DNA from: an uncultured Flavobacteriaceae bacterium
Lineage (GTDB): Bacteria > Bacteroidota > Bacteroidia > Flavobacteriales > Flavobacteriaceae
Direction: 5' to 3'
NCBI GenBank assembly: GCA_938041595.1
Contig: CALITN010000180.1
Coordinates: 1 to 7,417, forward strand
DNA: 7,417 nt
Below are positions 1-5,672 of this stretch, piece by piece (the first letter of the stretch is position 1; every line of letters begins with the position of its first letter). The notes under the pieces are model-generated. The model did not search any database, was not told the origin of the DNA, and saw only the letters and a list, made by a program, of their open reading frames with translations. The translations under genes were made by a program, and so were the position numbers.

Positions 1-426
1 TATCAACAGTGTGGTCTTGACAATTTCTGTTTCATTTTTTACTCCCACTTCAGAAATAATGCTTTCAATTTCCTCGGGTGTATACACAAATTCTGCTCGC
101 AAGGTTCCTTTTCCAGGCCGGAGAAAGAGAATCTCTGCGGATTTGTCCCACACCACATAGTCGTCCCCAATTATATTAATTAATTGTACCATTGGAAATG
201 GATCCACAGAAGCAAATAAGCTCCCCCCAAAAATGGTATTAACATAATTTCGATTCTTGTAGCTCAGAGGGAGTTTGACCTCGATCCGATGTAAGTCCTC
301 CGAAACAGCCACCACCTTTCCACAAGAGCGACGATACATCGGGCTTAGATTGAATCCATATTTAAATAGAAATGCGCGACTAAAAAAACGCGCCCCAAAA
401 GATGCCAAAGTTTGGTAGGCAGACAT
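1..426 (-). CDS. DUF4442 domain protein (hotdog-fold, thioesterase-like), 3' end cut off by window
   Basis: This frame stays open from an ATG at 426 to the window edge (142 codons), so the C-terminus is missing. The sequence reads MSAYQTLASFG at the start, then FKYGFNLSPMYRRSCGKV (about residues 21-38), the conserved block LPLSYKNRNYVNTIFGG (about 52-68), then DPFPMVQLINIIGDDYVVWDKSA and a F-R-P-G-K strand. These are the blocks I associate with DUF4442, a hotdog-fold family related to acyl-CoA thioesterases and PaaI-like proteins. Members are usually about 150-160 residues, so roughly 10-20 residues are lost. Its substrate is unknown, and a thioesterase role is inferred from the fold only. 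No in-frame stop lies just upstream, and an in-frame TTG exists three codons before the ATG, but the ATG gives a normal N-terminus. It is separated from the operon upstream by a terminator, so it probably has its own promoter. Confidence 0.85.
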   Translation of the reverse strand, partial: MSAYQTLASFGARFFSRAFLFKYGFNLSPMYRRSCGKVVAVSEDLHRIEVKLPLSYKNRNYVNTIFGGSLFASVDPFPMVQLINIIGDDYVVWDKSAEILFLRPGKGTLRAEFVYTPEEIESIISEVGVKNETEIVKTTLLI

Positions 427-442
427 AGCTGGCAATTTGTTT

Positions 443-472
443 ATAAGATACTGTAAATTTAAATTGTTCAAA
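443..472 (-). promoter_or_regulatory. Possible Bacteroidota-type promoter for the DUF4442 gene
   Basis: On the minus strand TTTG (472-469) is followed after 18 bases by TATCTTAT (450-443). The Bacteroidota consensus is TTTG near -33 and TAnnTTTG near -7, usually 19-21 bases apart, so the -33 match is exact, the -7 element matches 4 of its 6 fixed bases, and the spacing is slightly short. The -33 element would sit at the end of the terminator's T tract. A transcript starting here would have a leader of only about 10-15 bases. The assignment rests on position and a partial match. Confidence 0.3.
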
Positions 473-499
473 AAAAAAGGCCTCCAATTGGAGGCCTTT
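471..499 (-). terminator. Strong Rho-independent terminator (minus-strand transcription)
   Basis: Positions 476-499 form a 24-base perfect palindrome: arms AAAGGCCTCC and GGAGGCCTTT around an AATT loop. Read on the minus strand the GC-rich stem is followed at once by eight T residues (478-471), the classic intrinsic terminator form. On the plus strand the following T run is shorter and interrupted, so it would act more weakly that way. It lies 22 bases after the stop of the receptor remnant, whose original terminator it probably is. No better terminator is visible between the end of the TSUP gene (726) and here, so it may now also end the acs operon transcript. Confidence 0.9.
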
Positions 500-520
500 A
501 AACTCATTTTTCAAGTGGGA

Positions 521-670
521 TTAAAACGTATAACTTAGTGCAAGGGTATAGTTTCTTCCCAGTTGTCCCATTTGTGAAACCTCACTGGAATAAACGAAAC
601 GCCCACCAGCAGTACCCCCAACAGTAGCCTCGTCCGTAACGTCTGGATAGACATCAAATGCGTTGTTCTA
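521..670 (-). pseudogene. C-terminal remnant of a TonB-dependent receptor (outer-membrane beta-barrel)
   Basis: Reading the minus strand from 667 to the TAA at 523-521 gives 48 residues beginning NNAFDVYPDV, passing through GGRFVYSSEV and ending LGRNYTLALSYTF. This is the usual end of a TonB-dependent receptor: an NN-x-F-D-x-Y-P turn, then the last beta strand with alternating hydrophobic residues and a terminal phenylalanine, which is the signal for barrel assembly. Directly upstream, at 670-668, the frame has TAG, and another stop (TAA) lies at 694-692. There is no plausible start codon, and no plug domain or rest of the barrel (normally 700-1000 residues) precedes it; the TSUP gene ends only 56 bases upstream. 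I therefore read it as debris left by a deletion or rearrangement, with its terminator kept. The family call is firm; the original substrate cannot be told. Confidence 0.8.
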
Positions 671-725
671 GATGTAATTCAACACAGTTCTTTAAACATA
701 AATAAATCTTGATAACAGGATGGGT

Positions 726-1472
726 TTATCGGAAGAAAAGCGCAAGAGAACCAATGGCCGTGAGAATCAAAATCAGCTTTCGGTAATTGGTGTCACGAAT
801 ATGTTTCACCCACCGGACCCCCAAAAACAGTCCCAAGCATTCGATAGGAATAAAACACATACTGATTTGTAGGCTCTCCCACTGAATCGTTTCCCATACC
901 CATACGTGAAAGGGAACTTTAAAAAGGTTGACTAAAAAGAAAACATAGGCTGTGGTTCCTATAAATATATTTTTGGGCAATCGCAATGCTAAAAAATAGA
1001 TGTTGACAACCGCCCCCGCCAGATTCCCGATCATGGTTGTGAAACCAGCGAGTATCCCCAAAGAACCTGCAAACATCCAATGTTTAGGTACTTTCTTGAG
1101 AGGTCGTAGTTCCCAATAGCCCATCAAAGCGGTGGAGATCAAAATCAGCATGGCCATGCTTATTGTAAAAGCAGCCTCGTTGAAATAAGCTCCGCCATAA
1201 GTAGCCAGTACAACTCCCAAGAGCATCCAGGGAATAATGCGGAGTACATACGTCCAATTTGCATGTTTGTTATAATATACTATGGCGAAAGAATCTCCAA
1301 TAATGAGTAAGGGCATGATGATTCCCGTAGAAGCCCTAGCACCAAAGGCATAGACAAACAATACCACGATAAAAACAGCAATTCCTTTGATTCCAGCCTT
1401 AGAAACCCCCAAAAAAAAGGCTCCTATAGCTCCCAAGAACCAACTTAACAATGACACCTCGTCTGCTAGCAT
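726..1472 (-). CDS. TauE/SafE family (TSUP) membrane exporter
   Basis: A 248-residue, very hydrophobic protein with about seven to eight predicted membrane segments (roughly residues 8-24, 30-44, 48-66, 76-94, 101-118, 132-150, 152-190, 201-218 and 230-247). It has the two-half layout of the TauE/SafE (sulfite exporter, formerly UPF0721) family: a G-V-S-K-A-G-I-K-G motif at 22-30 in the first half and a G-F-T-T-M-I-G-N-L-A-G motif at 143-153 in the second, followed by LRLPKNIFIGTTAYVFF. Family members move small anions such as sulfite, sulfoacetate or other organosulfonates across the inner membrane; the substrate here is unknown. The ATG at 1472 gives a full first membrane segment; no Shine-Dalgarno is visible. 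It is the last gene of the acs cluster, 72 bases after acs with no clear terminator between, so co-transcription is likely. Its position suggests a link to acetate or a related carboxylate, but this is inference. Confidence 0.87.
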   Translation of the reverse strand: MLADEVSLLSWFLGAIGAFFLGVSKAGIKGIAVFIVVLFVYAFGARASTGIIMPLLIIGDSFAIVYYNKHANWTYVLRIIPWMLLGVVLATYGGAYFNEAAFTISMAMLILISTALMGYWELRPLKKVPKHWMFAGSLGILAGFTTMIGNLAGAVVNIYFLALRLPKNIFIGTTAYVFFLVNLFKVPFHVWVWETIQWESLQISMCFIPIECLGLFLGVRWVKHIRDTNYRKLILILTAIGSLALFFR

Positions 1473-1544
1473 TGGGGTAAATATAAAGGGTCTAACTGAA
1501 TATCCTTTGAAAATAAATAACGGATCCCTACAAAATATGTAAGG

Positions 1545-3455
1545 CTATACCCCGACAATATCACGGATGCTAGCAACCACTTCAGGGTTGAGTAATGTCG
1601 AAGTGTCCCCCAGGTTGGAAACATCTTTTTGGGCAATCTTTCGCAAAATACGTCGCATGATTTTCCCCGATCTTGTTTTGGGAAGTCCAGGAACAAAGGT
1701 AATTATGTCTAGTTTGGCAATAGGTCCAATCTTATCGGATATCAATCGGTTGATTTCGACTCGCATCTCGTCAGGATTACGCTGCGTGGCTTCATCTTTT
1801 AGAATCACATAACCAAAAAGTGCATTGCCTTTAATATCGTGTGGATACCCAACAATCGCAGATTCTGCCACCCCTTGGTGTTCATTGATGGCATCTTCAA
1901 TGGGAGCAGTCCCCAAGTTGTGTCCAGAAACAATAATTACATCATCTACCCGGCCGGTGATTCGATAGTAGCCCACCGCATCACGGGAAGCACCGTCTCC
2001 AGTGAAATATGTGTTTTCATAGGCAGAGAAATAGGTTTGTCGATAGCGTTCGTGATTGCCCCAAATGGTTCGTGCCATCGAAGGCCAGGGAAATTTAATA
2101 CACAAGCGTCCATCAACTTGGTTTTCCTTAATTTCTTGCCCGTTTTCGTCCATCAGAGCGGGTTGTATTCCAATAAAAGGAAGAGTAGCGAAGGTTGGTT
2201 TGGTAGGGGTAGAATAGGGTATTGGTGAAATCATAATTCCACCCGTTTCGGTTTGCCACCAGGTATCTACAATTGGACTTTCTTTTTTTCCCACATGATC
2301 GTTATACCAATGCCAAGCCTCCTCGTTGATGGGTTCACCAACGGTCCCGAGTACTTTCAGCGACGAGAGGTCATACTTTTCTACAAACGAAATGTTTTCT
2401 TTAGCCAAAGCGCGAATGGCTGTGGGAGCCGTATAAAACTGATTGACTTTGTGTTTTTCGACAATCTCCCAAAAACGCCCAAAATCAGGATATGACGGAA
2501 CCCCTTCAAACATAAGGGTGGTAGCTCCATTGCCTAAGGGTCCGTAAACGATATAGGAATGTCCTGTGATCCATCCAATATCAGCAGTACACCAATACAC
2601 GTCTTCTTCTTGATACTGAAAAATGTTTTTAAACGTGTAAGCCGCATAAATCATATAACCGGCACAGCTATGTACCATTCCTTTGGGTTTTCCAGTAGAC
2701 CCAGAAGTATATAATATAAAGAGGGGATCTTCAGCGTCCATAATTTCTGCTGTACATTCATCACTAGCTGCTTCCAATAGTGGTGCCATAAAATGATCGC
2801 GTTGGGCTTTCATTTCGATGGTAGTACTTGTACGCTGGGCTACTAATACAGAAGTCACCTGTGGACAGTCTTCTAATGCCTTGTCCACAATCCCTTTAAG
2901 GTCGATGCTTTTGCTGCCTCGGTAAGAACCATCCGCAGTAAGAACAATGGCTGCATCACAGTCGTTAATACGAGTTGCTAATGCGGTTGCGGAAAAACCA
3001 GCAAAAACGACCGAATGGACAGCACCAATTCGAGCACAGGCCAGTACTGCATAGGACAACTCAGGAATCATGGGTAAATAAATACAAACCCGATCTCCTT
3101 TGTTGACTCCTTGAGCCTTGAGAACATTCGCCATTTTATTGACCTGGCGATACAGCTCCTTATAGGTAATGTGTTGGGCGGGTTCTGCTGGATCGTTGGG
3201 TTCAAACAAAAGGGCGGTTTTATCACCGCGTGTGGCTAGGTGTCGATCAATACAGTTTTCGGTAATGTTCAGTTGACCCCCCTCAAACCACTTGACTTCT
3301 GGTTTACTGAAATCCCATGACAACACAGAATTCCATCGCTTGCGCCATACAAAATGTTCTTCGGCAATTTCTTCCCAAAAAGCCTCTGGATTTTGAACCG
3401 ACTTACGATAAATCTGGAAATATTCCTCCAGGTTTTTGATATGATAATTACTCAT
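1545..3455 (-). CDS. acs: Acetyl-CoA synthetase (AMP-forming acetate-CoA ligase)
   Basis: This 636-residue cytoplasmic enzyme converts acetate, ATP and CoA to acetyl-CoA, AMP and diphosphate in two steps (adenylation, then thioester formation). It is full length (E. coli Acs is 652). In order: an N-terminal ACAS_N segment (about 5-62), the large AMP-binding domain with the phosphate loop YTSGSTGKPKG (249-259), the acetate-pocket segment DTWWQTETGG (397-406; the paired tryptophans limit the pocket to short acids), the YFTGDGA motif (483-489), the hinge GRVDD (501-505), and the C-terminal lid ending in PKTRSGKIMRR, where K598 matches the lysine that is catalytic for adenylation and is acetylated in Salmonella Acs (K609). 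Propionate is a possible second substrate. Two residues that contact nucleotide or CoA in the Salmonella enzyme differ here (GHR becomes GHN at 511-513; R584 becomes S573). It follows the symporter by 63 bases. The ATG at 3455 matches the family start. Confidence 0.97.
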   Translation of the reverse strand: MSNYHIKNLEEYFQIYRKSVQNPEAFWEEIAEEHFVWRKRWNSVLSWDFSKPEVKWFEGGQLNITENCIDRHLATRGDKTALLFEPNDPAEPAQHITYKELYRQVNKMANVLKAQGVNKGDRVCIYLPMIPELSYAVLACARIGAVHSVVFAGFSATALATRINDCDAAIVLTADGSYRGSKSIDLKGIVDKALEDCPQVTSVLVAQRTSTTIEMKAQRDHFMAPLLEAASDECTAEIMDAEDPLFILYTSGSTGKPKGMVHSCAGYMIYAAYTFKNIFQYQEEDVYWCTADIGWITGHSYIVYGPLGNGATTLMFEGVPSYPDFGRFWEIVEKHKVNQFYTAPTAIRALAKENISFVEKYDLSSLKVLGTVGEPINEEAWHWYNDHVGKKESPIVDTWWQTETGGIMISPIPYSTPTKPTFATLPFIGIQPALMDENGQEIKENQVDGRLCIKFPWPSMARTIWGNHERYRQTYFSAYENTYFTGDGASRDAVGYYRITGRVDDVIIVSGHNLGTAPIEDAINEHQGVAESAIVGYPHDIKGNALFGYVILKDEATQRNPDEMRVEINRLISDKIGPIAKLDIITFVPGLPKTRSGKIMRRILRKIAQKDVSNLGDTSTLLNPEVVASIRDIVGV

Positions 3456-3456
3456 A

Positions 3457-3472
3457 GTTTTAAATTTAAAAC
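3457..3472. repeat. 16-bp perfect AT-rich palindrome touching the acs start codon
   Basis: GTTTTAAATTTAAAAC reads the same on both strands and ends one base before the acs ATG. As DNA it could be an operator half-site pair. As RNA it could fold into a weak hairpin (six pairs, AAUU loop) covering the ribosome-binding region. No Shine-Dalgarno is present. It shares its TAAATTTA core with the palindrome at 5586-5601. AT-rich palindromes arise easily by chance, so function is not established. Confidence 0.4.
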
Positions 3473-3493
3473 AGGGGGGTTGATTATCCCAAA
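3461..3493 (-). promoter_or_regulatory. Possible internal promoter before acs
   Basis: On the minus strand TTTG (3493-3490) is followed after 21 bases by TAAATTTA (3468-3461), which matches five of the six fixed bases of the Bacteroidota -7 element TAnnTTTG. Spacing is at the upper end of the usual range. A start site about seven bases downstream would fall on or next to the acs ATG, giving a leaderless message, which makes the call less likely. If real, it would let acs and the TSUP gene be expressed apart from the symporter. Confidence 0.25.
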
Positions 3494-3505
3494 GCGAGCT
3501 TTGAA
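3488..3505 (-). other. Small stem-loop between symporter gene and acs
   Basis: CAAAGC (3503-3498 on the minus strand) and GCTTTG (3495-3490) can pair around a two-base centre, or as five pairs with a CTCG loop; two flanking U-G pairs could lengthen it. It is not followed by a T run, so it is not a standard terminator. It might mark an RNA processing or partial-attenuation point between the symporter and acs parts of the message. It overlaps the possible internal promoter. Confidence 0.3.
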
Positions 3506-3518
3506 GATATTAAAATTA

Positions 3519-5225
3519 TTAATGTGTGGCTTCACCGGCTCCTCTAGGAATTCGAATATTCTCAACCATTGCTTGGACATTTTTCGGTACCCGCTTCGTA
3601 AACTGGTTTACAAACAATGATACGGCAAAATTCACAAGCATCGATACGGTTCCAAAACCTTCTGGAGAGATTCCAAACCACCATTGGGATTGAAGTCCTT
3701 CAACAGCGATCTTGCCACCATCAAAAAGACCAAACTTAAACTTTAACATATAGAAAAGCATCAGAGAAGTCCCTACAATCATCCCTGTAATAGCACCCTC
3801 TTTATTCATTTTCTTATAAAAAATTCCCAAAACAATAGCTGGAAAGAAAGAGGCAGCACCCAGTCCAAAAGCAAGCGCTACTACTGCTGCCACAAAACCT
3901 GGTGGGTTGATTCCAAAATAGCCAGCCACACAAACCGCCCCAATGGCAGAAATACGTGCGGCAATCAATTCTTGTTTTTCAGTGATCTTAGGATTAAATA
4001 CATTCTTGATCAAATCATGGGAAATAGAAGCAGAAATCACCAACAACAAACCTGCGGCTGTGGACAGAGCAGCGGCTAGCCCCCCCGCAGCGACTAAGGC
4101 AATTACCCAAGCAGGGAGGGCTGCAATTTCGGGATTTGCTAAAACCATAATATCCCGATCCACATGAAGTTCATTCTGTTGTGAATCCGCCACATAATTG
4201 ACCAAACCGTCTCCATTTTTATCTTCAAAAGCCAGCAAACCTGTTTTTTCCCAATTTGTAAACCAGCCTGGCAATCGGCTGTATTCTTTTCCACTAACGG
4301 TATTGATTAGGTTTGTACGGGCAAAAACCGCTACCGCCGGGGCTGTGGTATAGAGAATGGCAATAAATAAAAGGGCTAACCCTGCTGATTTTCGGGCGTC
4401 ACGAACTCGTTTGACAGTAAAAAACCGAACGATTACATGGGGCAATCCAGCGGTACCGACCATCAAAGCAGCCGTAATGGCAAATATATCAACGACCGAT
4501 TTGGTTCCTTGGGTATATTCTGCAAAGCCAAGTTGTGTAGAAAGCCCGTTTAGTTTTTCTAAAAGATAGACCCCGTCTGTTCCTTTAGAGCCCATTCCCA
4601 ATTGAGGGATGGGATTGCCTGTCATTTGAATGGAGATAAAAATTGCGGGGACCATAAAGGCAAAAATTAGGATGCAATACTGAGCCACCTGGGTATAGGT
4701 GATCCCTTTCATTCCTCCCAGCACCGCATAAAACAGGACAATGACCATTCCAATAACTACTCCAGTATTTATATCCACTTCTAAGAAGCGAGAAAAAACT
4801 ACCCCCACACCACGCATCTGTCCTGCTACATAAGTGAACGAAACGAGTAAGGCACAGAGAACGGCAACGATTCGCGCGGTATTGGAATAGTATCGTTCTC
4901 CGATAAAATCAGGAACGGTGAACTTTCCAAATTTCCGCAGATAAGGAGCCAGCAATAATGCCAGTAAAACATAGCCGCCTGTCCAACCCATCAGATAAAC
5001 AGCCCCATCGTAACCCATAAAAGAAATCAATCCTGCCATGGAGATAAAAGAAGCTGCTGACATCCAATCGGCTGCTGTAGCCATTCCATTGGCCAAAGGG
5101 GACACTCCGCCACCAGCAACATAGAATTCTTTGGTTGATCCAGCGCGAGACCAAATAGCAATCCCGATATAGATACTGAATGTTATCCCTACTAAAACAT
5201 AGGTCCAGATTTGAACATTTTCCAT
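3519..5225 (-). CDS. Sodium:solute symporter, large subunit (VC_2705-like; acetate-permease-like)
   Basis: A 568-residue integral inner-membrane protein of the sodium:solute symporter (SSS, TC 2.A.21) family, related to the acetate permease ActP. It has about 13 membrane segments. Visible family marks are the N-terminal FYVAGGGVSPLANGMATAAD (34-53), the GGMKGITYTQVAQY segment (170-183) and GGLAAALSTAAGLLLVISAS (381-400), where S388/T389 match the sodium-site Ser/Thr of the family. A long loop before that helix (about 311-369) contains DKNGDGLVNY (335-344), which resembles an EF-hand calcium loop. That loop, the length, and the DUF4212 gene 12 bases upstream fit the subfamily of VC_2705, whose members almost always follow such a small subunit. 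Acetate or a related carboxylate is the likely substrate because acs follows; this is inference, since ActP normally pairs with the different small protein YjcH. The ATG at 5225 gives a complete first helix. Confidence 0.92.
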   Translation of the reverse strand: MENVQIWTYVLVGITFSIYIGIAIWSRAGSTKEFYVAGGGVSPLANGMATAADWMSAASFISMAGLISFMGYDGAVYLMGWTGGYVLLALLLAPYLRKFGKFTVPDFIGERYYSNTARIVAVLCALLVSFTYVAGQMRGVGVVFSRFLEVDINTGVVIGMVIVLFYAVLGGMKGITYTQVAQYCILIFAFMVPAIFISIQMTGNPIPQLGMGSKGTDGVYLLEKLNGLSTQLGFAEYTQGTKSVVDIFAITAALMVGTAGLPHVIVRFFTVKRVRDARKSAGLALLFIAILYTTAPAVAVFARTNLINTVSGKEYSRLPGWFTNWEKTGLLAFEDKNGDGLVNYVADSQQNELHVDRDIMVLANPEIAALPAWVIALVAAGGLAAALSTAAGLLLVISASISHDLIKNVFNPKITEKQELIAARISAIGAVCVAGYFGINPPGFVAAVVALAFGLGAASFFPAIVLGIFYKKMNKEGAITGMIVGTSLMLFYMLKFKFGLFDGGKIAVEGLQSQWWFGISPEGFGTVSMLVNFAVSLFVNQFTKRVPKNVQAMVENIRIPRGAGEATH

Positions 5226-5237
5226 AAATATAGGCTG

Positions 5238-5519
5238 TTAGTCTTCGTCAAAACCGTATTGATTGTCTAGTCGATTCATCCATCGAACATAGACAAAAAT
5301 GAGAATCACAAAAACGTATATAGAGCCCTGCTGGGCAAACCAAAATCCAAGAGGAAAACCTCCAATTTCGAAAGTGTCTAGACCTTCTCGAAAAAGAATT
5401 CCTGCCCCGAAGGACACACTAAACCAAATACTGAGAAGAATTGCTAAATAACGAAGATTTGTTTTCCAATAACGAGTCGCTTTGTCCGCAGCTTGTTTTT
5501 GAGGTTTTTCTGTGTTCAT
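5238..5519 (-). CDS. DUF4212 protein, small subunit of the sodium:solute symporter
   Basis: This 93-residue protein has a charged N-terminus, a first membrane segment (about 22-44) and a second (about 58-79), and a short acidic tail. The blocks YWKTNLRYLAILLSIWFSVSF (17-37), GGFPLGFWFAQQGSIYVF (53-70) and MNRLDNQYGFDED (81-93) are typical of DUF4212 (symporter small subunit). Both ends would face the cytoplasm if the two helices form a hairpin. The gene for the large subunit starts 12 bases after its stop, so the two are surely co-transcribed and the proteins probably form one transporter. The small subunit is presumably needed for stability or activity of the large one; this has not been shown here. 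The ATG at 5519 is the only suitable start and gives a full-length family protein. It is the first gene of the operon, so the operon promoter should lie in the region just upstream. Confidence 0.9.
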   Translation of the reverse strand: MNTEKPQKQAADKATRYWKTNLRYLAILLSIWFSVSFGAGILFREGLDTFEIGGFPLGFWFAQQGSIYVFVILIFVYVRWMNRLDNQYGFDED

Positions 5520-5672
5520 TTTTATTATGGTTTCCCCAACAAATTACTAAAAATAATCTACCTCATTAAAATGAACCATAAGGCGATTATAAATTTATAA
5601 TGTATCTTCAGGTCGTTTTCCTAAGATATAGGCAGCAAGAAGATGAAGTTGAATTAAATACGATTCCAGACT
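5520..5672. promoter_or_regulatory. Divergent intergenic region between symporter-acs operon and acyl-CoA dehydrogenase
   Basis: This 153-base AT-rich region must hold the promoters of both the leftward operon and the rightward acyl-CoA dehydrogenase gene. It contains a 16-bp palindrome (5586-5601) and an 8-bp inverted repeat (TTATGGTT at 5525-5532, AACCATAA at 5574-5581). For the leftward side the nearest -7-like match is TATTTTTA (5555-5548), one fixed base off TAnnTTTG, but no TTTG sits at the right distance upstream. For the rightward side I find no convincing Bacteroidota promoter; TATAAT occurs at 5596-5601 without a -35 box. Exact start sites cannot be given. Confidence 0.55.
5586..5601. 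repeat. 16-bp perfect AT-rich palindrome in the divergent promoter region
   Basis: ATTATAAATTTATAAT is identical on both strands. It lies 66 bases upstream of the DUF4212 start and 71 bases upstream of the acyl-CoA dehydrogenase start, nearly midway, which suits an operator serving both. It shares the eight-base core TAAATTTA with the palindrome before acs (3457-3472), and the same core occurs at 454-461 before the DUF4442 gene. No known regulator can be named from this; chance in AT-rich DNA remains possible. Confidence 0.4.

Noticed and set aside
521..667. The 48-codon receptor fragment as a real small protein gene
   Set aside because: It has no suitable start codon, a stop lies directly upstream, and the sequence is clearly the end of a much larger barrel.
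1473..1544. Possible terminator between acs and the TSUP gene (AAAGG and CCTTT at about 1489-1512 could pair)
   Set aside because: The stem is only five pairs with a 14-base loop and no T run, so it does not argue against co-transcription.
1466..1696. Minus-strand open frame of 76 codons overlapping the end of acs and the start of the TSUP gene
   Set aside because: It lies in another frame over well-supported coding sequence and its protein resembles no family I know; it is a by-product of acs.
1567..2495. Three plus-strand open frames (1567-1812, 1839-2228, 2253-2495) antisense to acs
   Set aside because: All are opposite strand shadows of a complete, conserved acs gene, with no recognisable product.
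3354..3620. Plus-strand open frame of 88 codons spanning the acs start and the symporter end
   Set aside because: It is antisense to both genes and crosses their intergenic region; the protein has no recognisable features.
3943..5154. Open frames overlapping the symporter gene (3943-4167 and 4357-4569 plus, 4909-5154 minus)
   Set aside because: They are alternative-frame shadows of a clearly real membrane transporter gene.
5596..5601. TATAAT as a sigma-70 -10 box for the acyl-CoA dehydrogenase
   Set aside because: No -35 box stands at the right distance, and the main Bacteroidota sigma factor uses a different consensus; the hexamer is part of the palindrome.
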